Positions 16,421 through 24,703 of a stretch of 46,615 bases of DNA are shown here, in pieces. Made by a program: the position numbers and the translations under genes. The stretch covers positions 1 to 46,615 of the forward strand of contig SVMS01000014.1 of NCBI GenBank assembly GCA_015067255.1. The letters are read 5' to 3'. The stretch comes from Oscillospiraceae bacterium. GTDB taxonomy: Bacteria > Bacillota > Clostridia > Oscillospirales > SIG519. A model generated the notes under the pieces. It was not told where the DNA came from. It searched no databases and saw only the letters and a program-made list of their open reading frames with translations. Position 1 is the first letter of the stretch. Each line of letters begins with the position of its first letter.

Positions 16421-18478
16421 CTATTCGGAAACTATCATAACAGAGCTATACGGCTCTATTTCAATTTGTACTGTGGAATATCCGTTTTGTATATCTGAGT
16501 TCAGCTCTGTCTGTTCCATTGTGTGAAGGTCTAAAAGCTTTAAAGCTTTATCTGTTTTAAAGCTTATTTTTCCGCTATACCGACGTGAGCTTTCATTGAC
16601 AGTAAAATAGATATCTTTTTCGTCTTTTTTGCGGTGAAGAACCTTTATATCTCTGTCCTGTGTGGGTATAAAAATATCCTTTTGCATATCAGAATAGAGT
16701 ATTTTTGAAAGCTTTTCAAAATCAGGCACAAAGGTATATTGACAAAAAACATTATGTTCATCAAGAAAATATACATTTTCACTGTCTGTAAGCTTTTGCA
16801 AAAGCGCCTTGTATTCTTCTTTTTCGCACTCATTTAAAGAGTTTTCAGGAAGCTCTTTAAGAAAAATTACCTTTACATTATTTTGTGCGCATTCCAAAAG
16901 CTTTTTTACTGCTTCGATGTTCATATACAACGCCGAGGGAATTATTATAGCTGCATAGCCTTCGTTTCCTGTTTCAAGGCGTTTATTTACAATTTTGCTT
17001 TTTATAAGAGTCTTTGAGTCAATAAAATCAAAGTCCTGCTGATTTTCAAAAAGACAGAAAGCAACCTTGTCAATAAATTGCTGAAGCTCGTCAACCGGTG
17101 CAGAGCTTACAGGGTCAAAAAGCGCATTCGCTGTTTCTAAGGGGTAATATATTGCAACATCTGCTATATGAGTACCTCCTGACAACAGCTTGCTTAAATT
17201 GAGAACATAGTCTGAATAGCTTTCAAACTCATTCCAATATTTATTGCCCTCAAAATACGAGGGAGGACAGTCATTTTTTCTGTCATCTCTGAGGGAATAG
17301 AAAAATGCGTGCACAAGCGTTTTGTTTACGCCTCTTACATACTGAAAATCAGTCCAACGTTTTAAATCCTTGTGAGTAAATTCCCAGCCTGCGCAGGCAA
17401 AGCTTTCCGACATTACAATTTCCTTACCGTACATATGCGCCACAGAGCTTACGAGCTTTTCTGTCATCATATAGGGAGAATAGGTTATTCTGTCAACTCC
17501 TGTATAATCAAGAACGGATAAGGCTTCAAAAAGATTCCCCTGAGTTGTAATGTTATATCTGAGATAATCCTCCATATGAAGATGTCCTATAAACTCCACA
17601 TTGTGTGTATGACAAAAATCTTTTTGAGGCTCAAGAAAAGCTTCTTTATAAAGCTGACATACAGTATTATAATAATCGTTTCTTACCTTTGCGCTGTCAT
17701 TTCCTTTTTGCCAAAGACAATCTAAAAAAGGAATAATTGAATATTTATTTTTCTCTTCAAAATACTTGTCAAAGCCGTGAGTCCAGGCAACCGTATCATA
17801 ATCCGCCTCATTGTCAAACATACCCTTGAAGCATTTTAAATTCTGATACATTCCCGCTTCATCACTAAAAAAGCCCTTGATTACGTTGCCGAAATATTTG
17901 CCGAAGCGTTTGAAATATTCTTCGTGAGTATTGGCAATAAAGCTTTTTGCAGCATTTATATTGAGCACATCAATATAATAATGCTCATCAAAAGCAACCT
18001 TCCAATAGGTATAGCCTATTTTAAAGAGCACAGTGCCGTCTTTTTTATAGCTTTGCGCCTGCTCGTAATCTGTAACTGTGCATTTATTCTGAGTGTCATA
18101 TAAAGCTACAAAATTTTTTCTTTCATCATTTTTGAAAAAGTTTTCAATTTCATCGGCAGCTATAACTCTTTTAAGATTTTTTCCGCAATAATCGGGGTTT
18201 TCTGCAAGCACTTTTCCGTCAGCATATCCGCTGGGAAAATTTTTCTCGTCATATATCCAGATTGCCATATCAAGACGCTCTGCTGTCTCAACAGCTCTTT
18301 GAAAACAAGAAAACCATTTTTCAGAAAGATATTCGGTAATAAGGCCTATTCTTGCGTGAATAACCGCCTCATATACCCCTTTTTTGCTCATTTCTTCTAA
18401 CTGTCTTTGGACTTCACTCTCTTCCATTTCATCGTTCCAGAACCAAAAGACAGAAAGCCCGTTTTTGTCATATCCCAT
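16421..18478 (-). CDS. Glycoside hydrolase, GH106-like (alpha-L-rhamnosidase-type)
   Basis: The 685-residue product has no signal peptide, so it should act on imported oligosaccharides in the cytoplasm. The N-terminal barrel shows SVFWFWNDEM, then VIHARIGLITEYLSEKWF and IWIYDEKNFPSG (74-84), a pattern I associate with GH106-like enzymes. Candidate catalytic acids are E207 in FFSDEAG and E358 in VMSESFA. The C-terminal 120 residues look like a beta-sandwich. Activity on rhamnose is an inference from the family. It is the last gene of the leftward island run, five bases after the GH28-like gene, with GGAGAGTG as ribosome site. Confidence 0.72.
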   Translation of the reverse strand: MGYDKNGLSVFWFWNDEMEESEVQRQLEEMSKKGVYEAVIHARIGLITEYLSEKWFSCFQRAVETAERLDMAIWIYDEKNFPSGYADGKVLAENPDYCGKNLKRVIAADEIENFFKNDERKNFVALYDTQNKCTVTDYEQAQSYKKDGTVLFKIGYTYWKVAFDEHYYIDVLNINAAKSFIANTHEEYFKRFGKYFGNVIKGFFSDEAGMYQNLKCFKGMFDNEADYDTVAWTHGFDKYFEEKNKYSIIPFLDCLWQKGNDSAKVRNDYYNTVCQLYKEAFLEPQKDFCHTHNVEFIGHLHMEDYLRYNITTQGNLFEALSVLDYTGVDRITYSPYMMTEKLVSSVAHMYGKEIVMSESFACAGWEFTHKDLKRWTDFQYVRGVNKTLVHAFFYSLRDDRKNDCPPSYFEGNKYWNEFESYSDYVLNLSKLLSGGTHIADVAIYYPLETANALFDPVSSAPVDELQQFIDKVAFCLFENQQDFDFIDSKTLIKSKIVNKRLETGNEGYAAIIIPSALYMNIEAVKKLLECAQNNVKVIFLKELPENSLNECEKEEYKALLQKLTDSENVYFLDEHNVFCQYTFVPDFEKLSKILYSDMQKDIFIPTQDRDIKVLHRKKDEKDIYFTVNESSRRYSGKISFKTDKALKLLDLHTMEQTELNSDIQNGYSTVQIEIEPYSSVMIVSE

Positions 18479-18482
18479 TTTT

Positions 18483-21400
18483 TCACTCTCCGAAGCGGAT
18501 GTTTTTAACGTAATCTCTTATTGATACCATATCCGAAATATTATCTTCTGTCAACAGATTTGAGTTTTTTCTGAAATTGTTGAAAACAACAGTATCTATA
18601 CAGCTCTGCTCAGAGGTAGCGCTGAGAATTGATTTCAATTCTCCCGTACCGTTATAGCTTATATCTTCAAAAACAATATTTCTGATTGCTCCGCCCTCTG
18701 ACCAGAAAGGATTATCGGAGCTTTCGTTACGTATAAAGAAAAGAGAAGCTTTTTCAGGTGCTCTGAAGCTGTCTATTCTTATATCTCTAACGGTGATATT
18801 GCTTATTTTGTTGCCTGCTGTAGACCAGAACCAACAAACACCTGTAAATTTACTTAAATTCCAAACGCCCTGCTGATTTAAGATGTCATTGTTTTCAAAG
18901 GTGATGTTTGAAATATCGGCATATGTGTTTTCCCCAAGGCCCAACAAAAAGATTCTTGCACCGTCGCCCCAGAAAACACTGTTTTTTATAATGTTGTTGC
19001 TTGAATATCCGTAGTGATAAATAACGAACTGGTCATCACAGCTTCTTACAAAACAGTTATCCACTGTACTGTCAGAGCTTGCGCTGAGATGTATTCCGTC
19101 TGCATTGGTTACGCTTCCGAAGCAGTTGACATTATTTATCTGTATATTGTTGCTGTAATTGGCTACAATGCTCCACATAGGCGAGTCTATAACAGTTATA
19201 CCGTCTATAGCGGAATTTTGCGAGGAGGTAATCCATATAGCTCCTGTTCTGCCCTCCGCATACTGCATAGAATGTTCATTTTTACTGCAATCGAGTATTC
19301 CCCGTCCAAAAATCTTTACGCCGTTTATCTCGTCTGCAGAAATGGAGCCGTATACATACGATCCCGAAGCAAGATATACTTTTACATTATCCTTTGAAAT
19401 GAAGAAGGACTCAGCAGAATGCCAATTACCGTACATCTGCACTGAAGCATAGACTGTATTTTCATCGCCGTCAGTAAGTTTTGCAAAGGTTTTTAAAGCT
19501 CCTGCACATGCTTTTCCCAACGCTACGTTTTGACCTGTATATCTCTCAAAAAGCTTTAATTCCTTAACGTAATTTGCAAATATCAGATTCGTATAATTGC
19601 TCATCTGACCTTCGCCGTTATTTCCGCAAAGCTTTATTCTTACACGGGAGGTACTGACAGCAGAGAAGCTTGCTCTTATTGTACCTGTGGATGAATTTTC
19701 TTTACCGTCATATATAAGTCTATATTGCTGTGTTGCTTCATCCTTTGCATAAAGCTCAAATTTCTGAGGCCCTGTCATAAAATAGTTTTCTTGCAAAGCT
19801 CCCTGTACCAATTCGAAGCTGTTAATAGTCTTTGTCTGTCCGAAATCTATATCTGCCCACATTCCCTGAGGAAGATTATGAACTCCCGCTTTAAAATAAT
19901 AGGTATCCTTATTTTCAGGAAGCTCTAACGGAATTTCATCTCCCGCCTCTATTACATATACATTTTCGTCATTTTCCGACGGAGCGTCAGTCTCAGGATT
20001 TCCCGTCATAATATGCAGACAAAGGTCATACCAATTATCGTTAATTCTCAAAACAAGCTTTTGTGTGCCGTCACTTGTCTGTGTCAAAGGGAAAATAAGA
20101 GAATTATCATTTATCTGCATAGCATTTATGCCGTCAGAGTAAGGGCGGATATCATAGGAGTTGATTTTTCCGCCGTTGTATACTACCTTCATATCAACAG
20201 TACCGCTGAAATCAAAATTAACCATCGAGGCATTTACCCTCTCCGAAAGCGTACTGTTTTCATCGCCCTCCTGAGTTCCCACCGGAGTATTATAGACAAA
20301 CAGTTCTTGCCACTTGGGACTTCCCGGCTGTCTTACATATACCGAATAGGAAGTATTTTTTTCAATTTCATCGGGGGCATTTGATGCGTTTATATTTTGA
20401 TTTTCTTTAAGCAATAAATCTTTAAGGCTGAGTAAATTTGTTATATTTACTCTTCCGTCAGCGGAAATTGCCATTTTCTGCGCCTCTGAAAGCACAGAAT
20501 TATAAAGGAAATGCTTTCTTAAGGATATCGCATCGAGCACATTAACTTTTCCGTCTTCACTGACGTCACCGTATACCGATAAAGTATACTGAGTATTTAT
20601 ATTATCATATTTAATGGATAGCTTGCTTCCCGTTGCAACCTTGCCGTCATTTTGCAAGTCTGACACAATTTCGGCAAAAGCAGAACAGCTTATTCCCCTG
20701 ATAAACTCCTCTGATGTTATTCCGTTAGGAATATTATAAATAACATCATCTTTTAATTTAAGGGTGCTTATATCTGCAGGTAATGTACCCGAATAGGTTT
20801 TAGACCAGCCCTCTTCTGGTATATAAGAAAATCCGCAAGGAGAAAGATACGCTTCCCCAAAGCTGATAGGTCCACGGATTTCAAAGCTGTTGGCAACCTC
20901 AGGGTCAAATTTTGTTATGCCCTGTTTATCTACCCAAATCTGAAGTTTTCCTTCACCGCTTTCATTTTTTGGGAAAATATGTACCATAGCCGCATAATCA
21001 TGGCCTGCTAAGGCACAAAGACTTTCAATACTTTGTCCGTTTATGTATATACGCTGACGGATAGCATCTTTGTAATCTGAGCTTGCCTGAATATTATTGA
21101 GCTCTGTTTTGGTTACGTATTTGCTAAGCTCAAGGGTGATAAGATAATAGCTTCCGCTTTCGCTTATTTCGGGTGCCGAAAGCAAAGCTGCTACTGAATT
21201 ACCTGCTGTGCTGTTAATCCAATTTTCCTCATAACAGTCATAAATAAAAGCAGCTTTTGAAAAGTTTTTTTTGTTTAAAGTTATGTCATTTTTAATTTCA
21301 AAAACATTATAAGAAGATTTATCAAGCCCAGCTAAATTGACTTTATCCAGCCATATTTCCATAAGACCTTGTCTGTTTTCGTCTGCGGGATGCAGACTTA

Positions 21401-21695
21401 CCATAGCCGCATAATCATGACCTGCTTGTGTGCATAGCTCACCTATACTTTTCCCGTTAATATAAAGTGAGCTTTTAATTGTACTCGCAAAGTCAGCACT
21501 TGCCTGCAAGTTCATCATAAGGCTGTCTGTAACAGGCACATCTGTCTGAAACTGTAATATGTAATATCCGCCGTTTTCTACAATTGTGCTTTTGTCGGCA
21601 AGAAAATTAATATATGTCTCCTGTGCAGAAATGTGTGCCTGACAGGGTAAAAGCAAAAGTATTAAAACTAAAAATAAACAAATATATCTTTTCAT
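18483..21695 (-). CDS. Secreted modular GH28-like beta-helix enzyme with internal dockerin
   Basis: The protein has 1070 residues and a signal peptide (1 to about 24). Two copies of the island's repeated module lie at about 28-160 and 170-295. An internal type I dockerin occupies about 376-430: the first loop is good (DVSEDGKVNVLDAISL), but the second lacks its first acidic residue (ISADGRVNITN). Residues about 575-715 resemble a discoidin-like sandwich. The C-terminal part (about 760-1070) is a right-handed beta-helix with TNADGIHLS and RSCDDQF near 863-889, the layout of GH28 polygalacturonase-type sites. Linkage specificity is unknown. Its ATG overlaps the stop of the upstream gene by four bases. 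Confidence 0.75.
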   Translation of the reverse strand: MKRYICLFLVLILLLLPCQAHISAQETYINFLADKSTIVENGGYYILQFQTDVPVTDSLMMNLQASADFASTIKSSLYINGKSIGELCTQAGHDYAAMVSLHPADENRQGLMEIWLDKVNLAGLDKSSYNVFEIKNDITLNKKNFSKAAFIYDCYEENWINSTAGNSVAALLSAPEISESGSYYLITLELSKYVTKTELNNIQASSDYKDAIRQRIYINGQSIESLCALAGHDYAAMVHIFPKNESGEGKLQIWVDKQGITKFDPEVANSFEIRGPISFGEAYLSPCGFSYIPEEGWSKTYSGTLPADISTLKLKDDVIYNIPNGITSEEFIRGISCSAFAEIVSDLQNDGKVATGSKLSIKYDNINTQYTLSVYGDVSEDGKVNVLDAISLRKHFLYNSVLSEAQKMAISADGRVNITNLLSLKDLLLKENQNINASNAPDEIEKNTSYSVYVRQPGSPKWQELFVYNTPVGTQEGDENSTLSERVNASMVNFDFSGTVDMKVVYNGGKINSYDIRPYSDGINAMQINDNSLIFPLTQTSDGTQKLVLRINDNWYDLCLHIMTGNPETDAPSENDENVYVIEAGDEIPLELPENKDTYYFKAGVHNLPQGMWADIDFGQTKTINSFELVQGALQENYFMTGPQKFELYAKDEATQQYRLIYDGKENSSTGTIRASFSAVSTSRVRIKLCGNNGEGQMSNYTNLIFANYVKELKLFERYTGQNVALGKACAGALKTFAKLTDGDENTVYASVQMYGNWHSAESFFISKDNVKVYLASGSYVYGSISADEINGVKIFGRGILDCSKNEHSMQYAEGRTGAIWITSSQNSAIDGITVIDSPMWSIVANYSNNIQINNVNCFGSVTNADGIHLSASSDSTVDNCFVRSCDDQFVIYHYGYSSNNIIKNSVFWGDGARIFLLGLGENTYADISNITFENNDILNQQGVWNLSKFTGVCWFWSTAGNKISNITVRDIRIDSFRAPEKASLFFIRNESSDNPFWSEGGAIRNIVFEDISYNGTGELKSILSATSEQSCIDTVVFNNFRKNSNLLTEDNISDMVSIRDYVKNIRFGE

Positions 21696-23434
21696 ATCAG
21701 CATTTCACAATCTATAAAATAATAATATCCGCTTTTATCCTTTTTACTGTCATTAGCTACGGGAAGTACAGAAAGAGTTGCCTCTTCCTCTGCATAAATA
21801 TTTATACTTATATTGTGAATACCCTCATCTAAGCAAAGAGTTGCAAACTGATTTTCCGGGCATCTGTGAAAAGCGGGAATATACGCCTGTTTTTCATCAC
21901 AGCTTATTACTGTTTTACCGTCAAGACAAAGAGTATATTTTTCATTACAAGCACATATCAGCTTAACTGTACGTTTTTTAGGATTTTTAAATGCTGTGCT
22001 GACAGTATGCTTTCCGCTGTTCAGCTTAATTGTATTTGTCTGTGTATATACTTCCTCATTGTCAACTATCCATTTTACAGCTCTGAATAAAACAACGGAT
22101 ATAGGGTATTTGCACCAGATATTTCCCTCGTTGTATTCTTTGAGTAAAATTTTACATTCGTTAACTGCCAAAAGGCTGTCTGATGCAGTTATTTCAAATT
22201 CGGCTGTTGTAGGTGCTTTAGGCTCTAAAATAAGCTCTGCTTCACCGCAATTTGACTTGAACAGTCCTGCACCGTCAAAACAAGCTCCGAAGGTGCGTGT
22301 ATAATCAGAATTGTTAACAAGTGTAATGCTAAGCTTCTTTTTTTCATTAGCTTTAAAGCTCAGTCCGTCCTCAAGGCACAGATATACAGAGATATTATTT
22401 TCTCTGCTTCCAAAGGGAAGAGTGTATTTCTGTACGTCAAAATCCCATTCCTGTTCAATGTTAAAATTGTTCTCAAGCTCTAATTTTTGAGACAATTTTA
22501 TTGTTCTTTGAGTCAGCTCGTCAAGGGTTTTAGGAAAATTCAAGCCCCTTATAGGCGCACTTACCACTATATTTGTTCCTATGGCATCTACCCACTCTTT
22601 AGGAATATACTTTGTTCCGTACATTATTCCAAGCAAAGCTCCTAAGGTTGCGCCTGTGCAATCTGTGTCATAACCTAAATTTACCGCTTTAAGAAGACTG
22701 TCAACAAAGTCGTTGCCGTACAAAAAGCCAACCATAGTAAAGGCTATATTCTGAGGTGCGTGAGTAAAATTGCTGTCTTTGTAAGATGCAAGTATTTTAT
22801 CTCTGATTTCATCATAGCTTACGCCCTGTAAAAACCAATCCAATGTATCTTTTACAGCGCAGTATGTAAGAGAAGAGGAATCTATATAAGAAAGGGCTTT
22901 TTCAATAAGCTCTACCTTATTTTCCGAGTTAAATGCCATACTTTCCAATACAGCATAAAATATCTCTCCCCATACTCCTTCTCCGCCTGCGTGGTCAACC
23001 TGTGCATCCTGTAAAGCAAAATATGCCGCTACCTCAGGCTTTCCTGCAGCTATTGCTGCCCACAGCTCAGAGCGTATAGGCGCACCCATACAGTCTGTAA
23101 AGGGATTGTCATATTTCCCGCTTAACGGCGCACCTATTCCCATACGTATATTTTTTATGGCATATCCGTATTCATCAAATGGAAAATAGACATGCTCCGC
23201 CCACTCTTTAGAAAAATCGGAAGCGGTAAGCTTAAAGCCGTATTCCTCAAGAGCGTGAAGATTTACAAGCTGAAGGTCAAGGTCATCGTTAGGAAGCGGG
23301 TTTTCACCCGTGTCGGGAAGAGAGGTAAGATTAAGTATGTCTAAAGCTCCCTCAACGGGCTCGCCTAAAGTACCGCCGATATTTTTACCAAGCCAACAGG
23401 CATATATTTTGTCATATAAAATATCGTTATTCAT
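21692..23434 (-). CDS. ADP-ribosylglycohydrolase-fold protein with a C-terminal beta domain
   Basis: This 580-residue protein has no signal peptide. Residues 1 to about 335 follow the DraG/ARH fold: the N-terminal ACWLGKNIGGTLGEPVEG, the metal site motif NDDLDLQ (D50, D51, D53), DAQVDHAGGEGVWGE (143-157) and the second metal motif GYDTDCTGATLG (D256, D258). Canonical members remove ADP-ribose from proteins, but members inside sugar-utilisation loci have no established substrate and may act on a glycoside. The remaining 245 residues are beta-rich, probably one or two sandwich domains. It lies between a solute-binding lipoprotein gene and the GH28-like gene, apparently cotranscribed. Confidence 0.8.
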   Translation of the reverse strand: MNNDILYDKIYACWLGKNIGGTLGEPVEGALDILNLTSLPDTGENPLPNDDLDLQLVNLHALEEYGFKLTASDFSKEWAEHVYFPFDEYGYAIKNIRMGIGAPLSGKYDNPFTDCMGAPIRSELWAAIAAGKPEVAAYFALQDAQVDHAGGEGVWGEIFYAVLESMAFNSENKVELIEKALSYIDSSSLTYCAVKDTLDWFLQGVSYDEIRDKILASYKDSNFTHAPQNIAFTMVGFLYGNDFVDSLLKAVNLGYDTDCTGATLGALLGIMYGTKYIPKEWVDAIGTNIVVSAPIRGLNFPKTLDELTQRTIKLSQKLELENNFNIEQEWDFDVQKYTLPFGSRENNISVYLCLEDGLSFKANEKKKLSITLVNNSDYTRTFGACFDGAGLFKSNCGEAELILEPKAPTTAEFEITASDSLLAVNECKILLKEYNEGNIWCKYPISVVLFRAVKWIVDNEEVYTQTNTIKLNSGKHTVSTAFKNPKKRTVKLICACNEKYTLCLDGKTVISCDEKQAYIPAFHRCPENQFATLCLDEGIHNISINIYAEEEATLSVLPVANDSKKDKSGYYYFIDCEMLI

Positions 23435-23445
23435 AAGTCACCATT

Positions 23446-24702
23446 TTAACTGTCTTTAAGAGTATCGTTAATTGCGTTGCTCAGCATATTTTCATAGGTA
23501 TCCATAGCTGTTGAAACAGGGATTGCAGAAAGAGTAACTGCGTTCCAGAACTGATAGTAATAATCGTCTGCCCAAGAGGGAAAGTTTTTATCTGACATAG
23601 TAAAGGCAAGGTCAGAAACCTCACGGGTGATTTTAAGCTGTTCATCTGTTAAATTACGCTCAAGAGGAGTTCTTACGCCTGCATCAATATCCTTTTGTCC
23701 CTCATCTTTGAGTATCTTCAAAAACGCAACTGCACCCTCAACGTTTTTAGTGTTATAGCCTATTCCGTAGAAAAGTCCGTGTCCGTCAGCGCTCTGAGCA
23801 TCTCCCTTTTGCATAACGGGAAGCGGTACGCAGTCCACCTCGTCGGAAAGTCCCTCGCAATACTCTTCAATAAAGCCTATTGCATCAACACTCATAGCTA
23901 TTTTACCTTTTTTGAAATTAACCTTAGGATAACCATAGTCGCCGTTCCATACCTTGTGTGTATTTACAAGGTCATAGGTAAACTGTATCGCTTTTACGAT
24001 TTTATCATCTTTCCAGCTTATAGCTACATTTCCGTCATCACTTACATTTACAAAGCCCTTTGCAACGGTAGACACAAAAATATCGGGATACATACTTGAA
24101 AATCCCCAGGTTGAAGCAGTAGTTGTCTGTTTTGCGCAATCGAGGAAGGTTTCCCAGGTCCAGTTTCCCTCGTTATAATATTCCTTAGGTGTTTTAACGC
24201 CGAAATTTTCAAACATAGTTTTGTTATACCATATAACCTTACCCCAAACACCGTTGGTATAGCCTGTGTAATGCTTTCCGTTCCAAGAGGCTGACTTAAC
24301 CATTCCCTGATATGGTAATGAGTTGTAATCAATAAGGTCGTCAACAGGCTGAATAATCTTTTTAATTGCAAAGGAAGGCATCCAGGATGTTGTAACCTGA
24401 ACTATTTCAGGAGAAGCATCAGAAGCTATAAGGCCCATAAGCTTAGAACGATATACATCACTTGAATAAATAGACACTGTAAGCTTTCCGCCATAAGTCT
24501 TTTCAAAAAGCTCTTTTGCTCTTGATATAGGAAGTGTATCGTCGGTAAATCCGGGGTCAAAGTGAGAAACAAGTGTTATATTAGGGTTTTCAAGCTTTCC
24601 TGTGGGTGTTTGTGTGCCGCCATCAGTAGTCTTTCCACAGGAAACAAACAACGAAGCAATAATTGCCAAAGCGCACATAATAGTCAATATTCTTCTTTTC
24701 AT
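23446..24702 (-). CDS. Sugar ABC transporter substrate-binding lipoprotein
   Basis: This 418-residue extracellular solute-binding protein (family 1 type) has a lipoprotein signal ending in LFVSCGK, so it is anchored by a lipidated cysteine near residue 22. Conserved surface features include TGYTNGVWGKVIWYN and the closing-domain motif KGKIAMSVDAIGF near 265-277. It would present oligosaccharides to one of the two permease pairs; the MalF/MalG pair at 31948-33810 is on the same strand and otherwise lacks a dedicated partner. GGGAGGA lies inside the end of the upstream glycosidase gene, eight bases before the ATG, implying coupled translation. Confidence 0.9.
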   Translation of the reverse strand: MKRRILTIMCALAIIASLFVSCGKTTDGGTQTPTGKLENPNITLVSHFDPGFTDDTLPISRAKELFEKTYGGKLTVSIYSSDVYRSKLMGLIASDASPEIVQVTTSWMPSFAIKKIIQPVDDLIDYNSLPYQGMVKSASWNGKHYTGYTNGVWGKVIWYNKTMFENFGVKTPKEYYNEGNWTWETFLDCAKQTTTASTWGFSSMYPDIFVSTVAKGFVNVSDDGNVAISWKDDKIVKAIQFTYDLVNTHKVWNGDYGYPKVNFKKGKIAMSVDAIGFIEEYCEGLSDEVDCVPLPVMQKGDAQSADGHGLFYGIGYNTKNVEGAVAFLKILKDEGQKDIDAGVRTPLERNLTDEQLKITREVSDLAFTMSDKNFPSWADDYYYQFWNAVTLSAIPVSTAMDTYENMLSNAINDTLKDS

Positions 24703-24703
24703 C

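Noticed and set aside
21692-23434. Toxin-antitoxin or ADP-ribosylation defence role for the DraG-like gene
   Set aside because: No ADP-ribosyltransferase toxin is adjacent, and the gene is embedded in an unbroken run of glycan genes.
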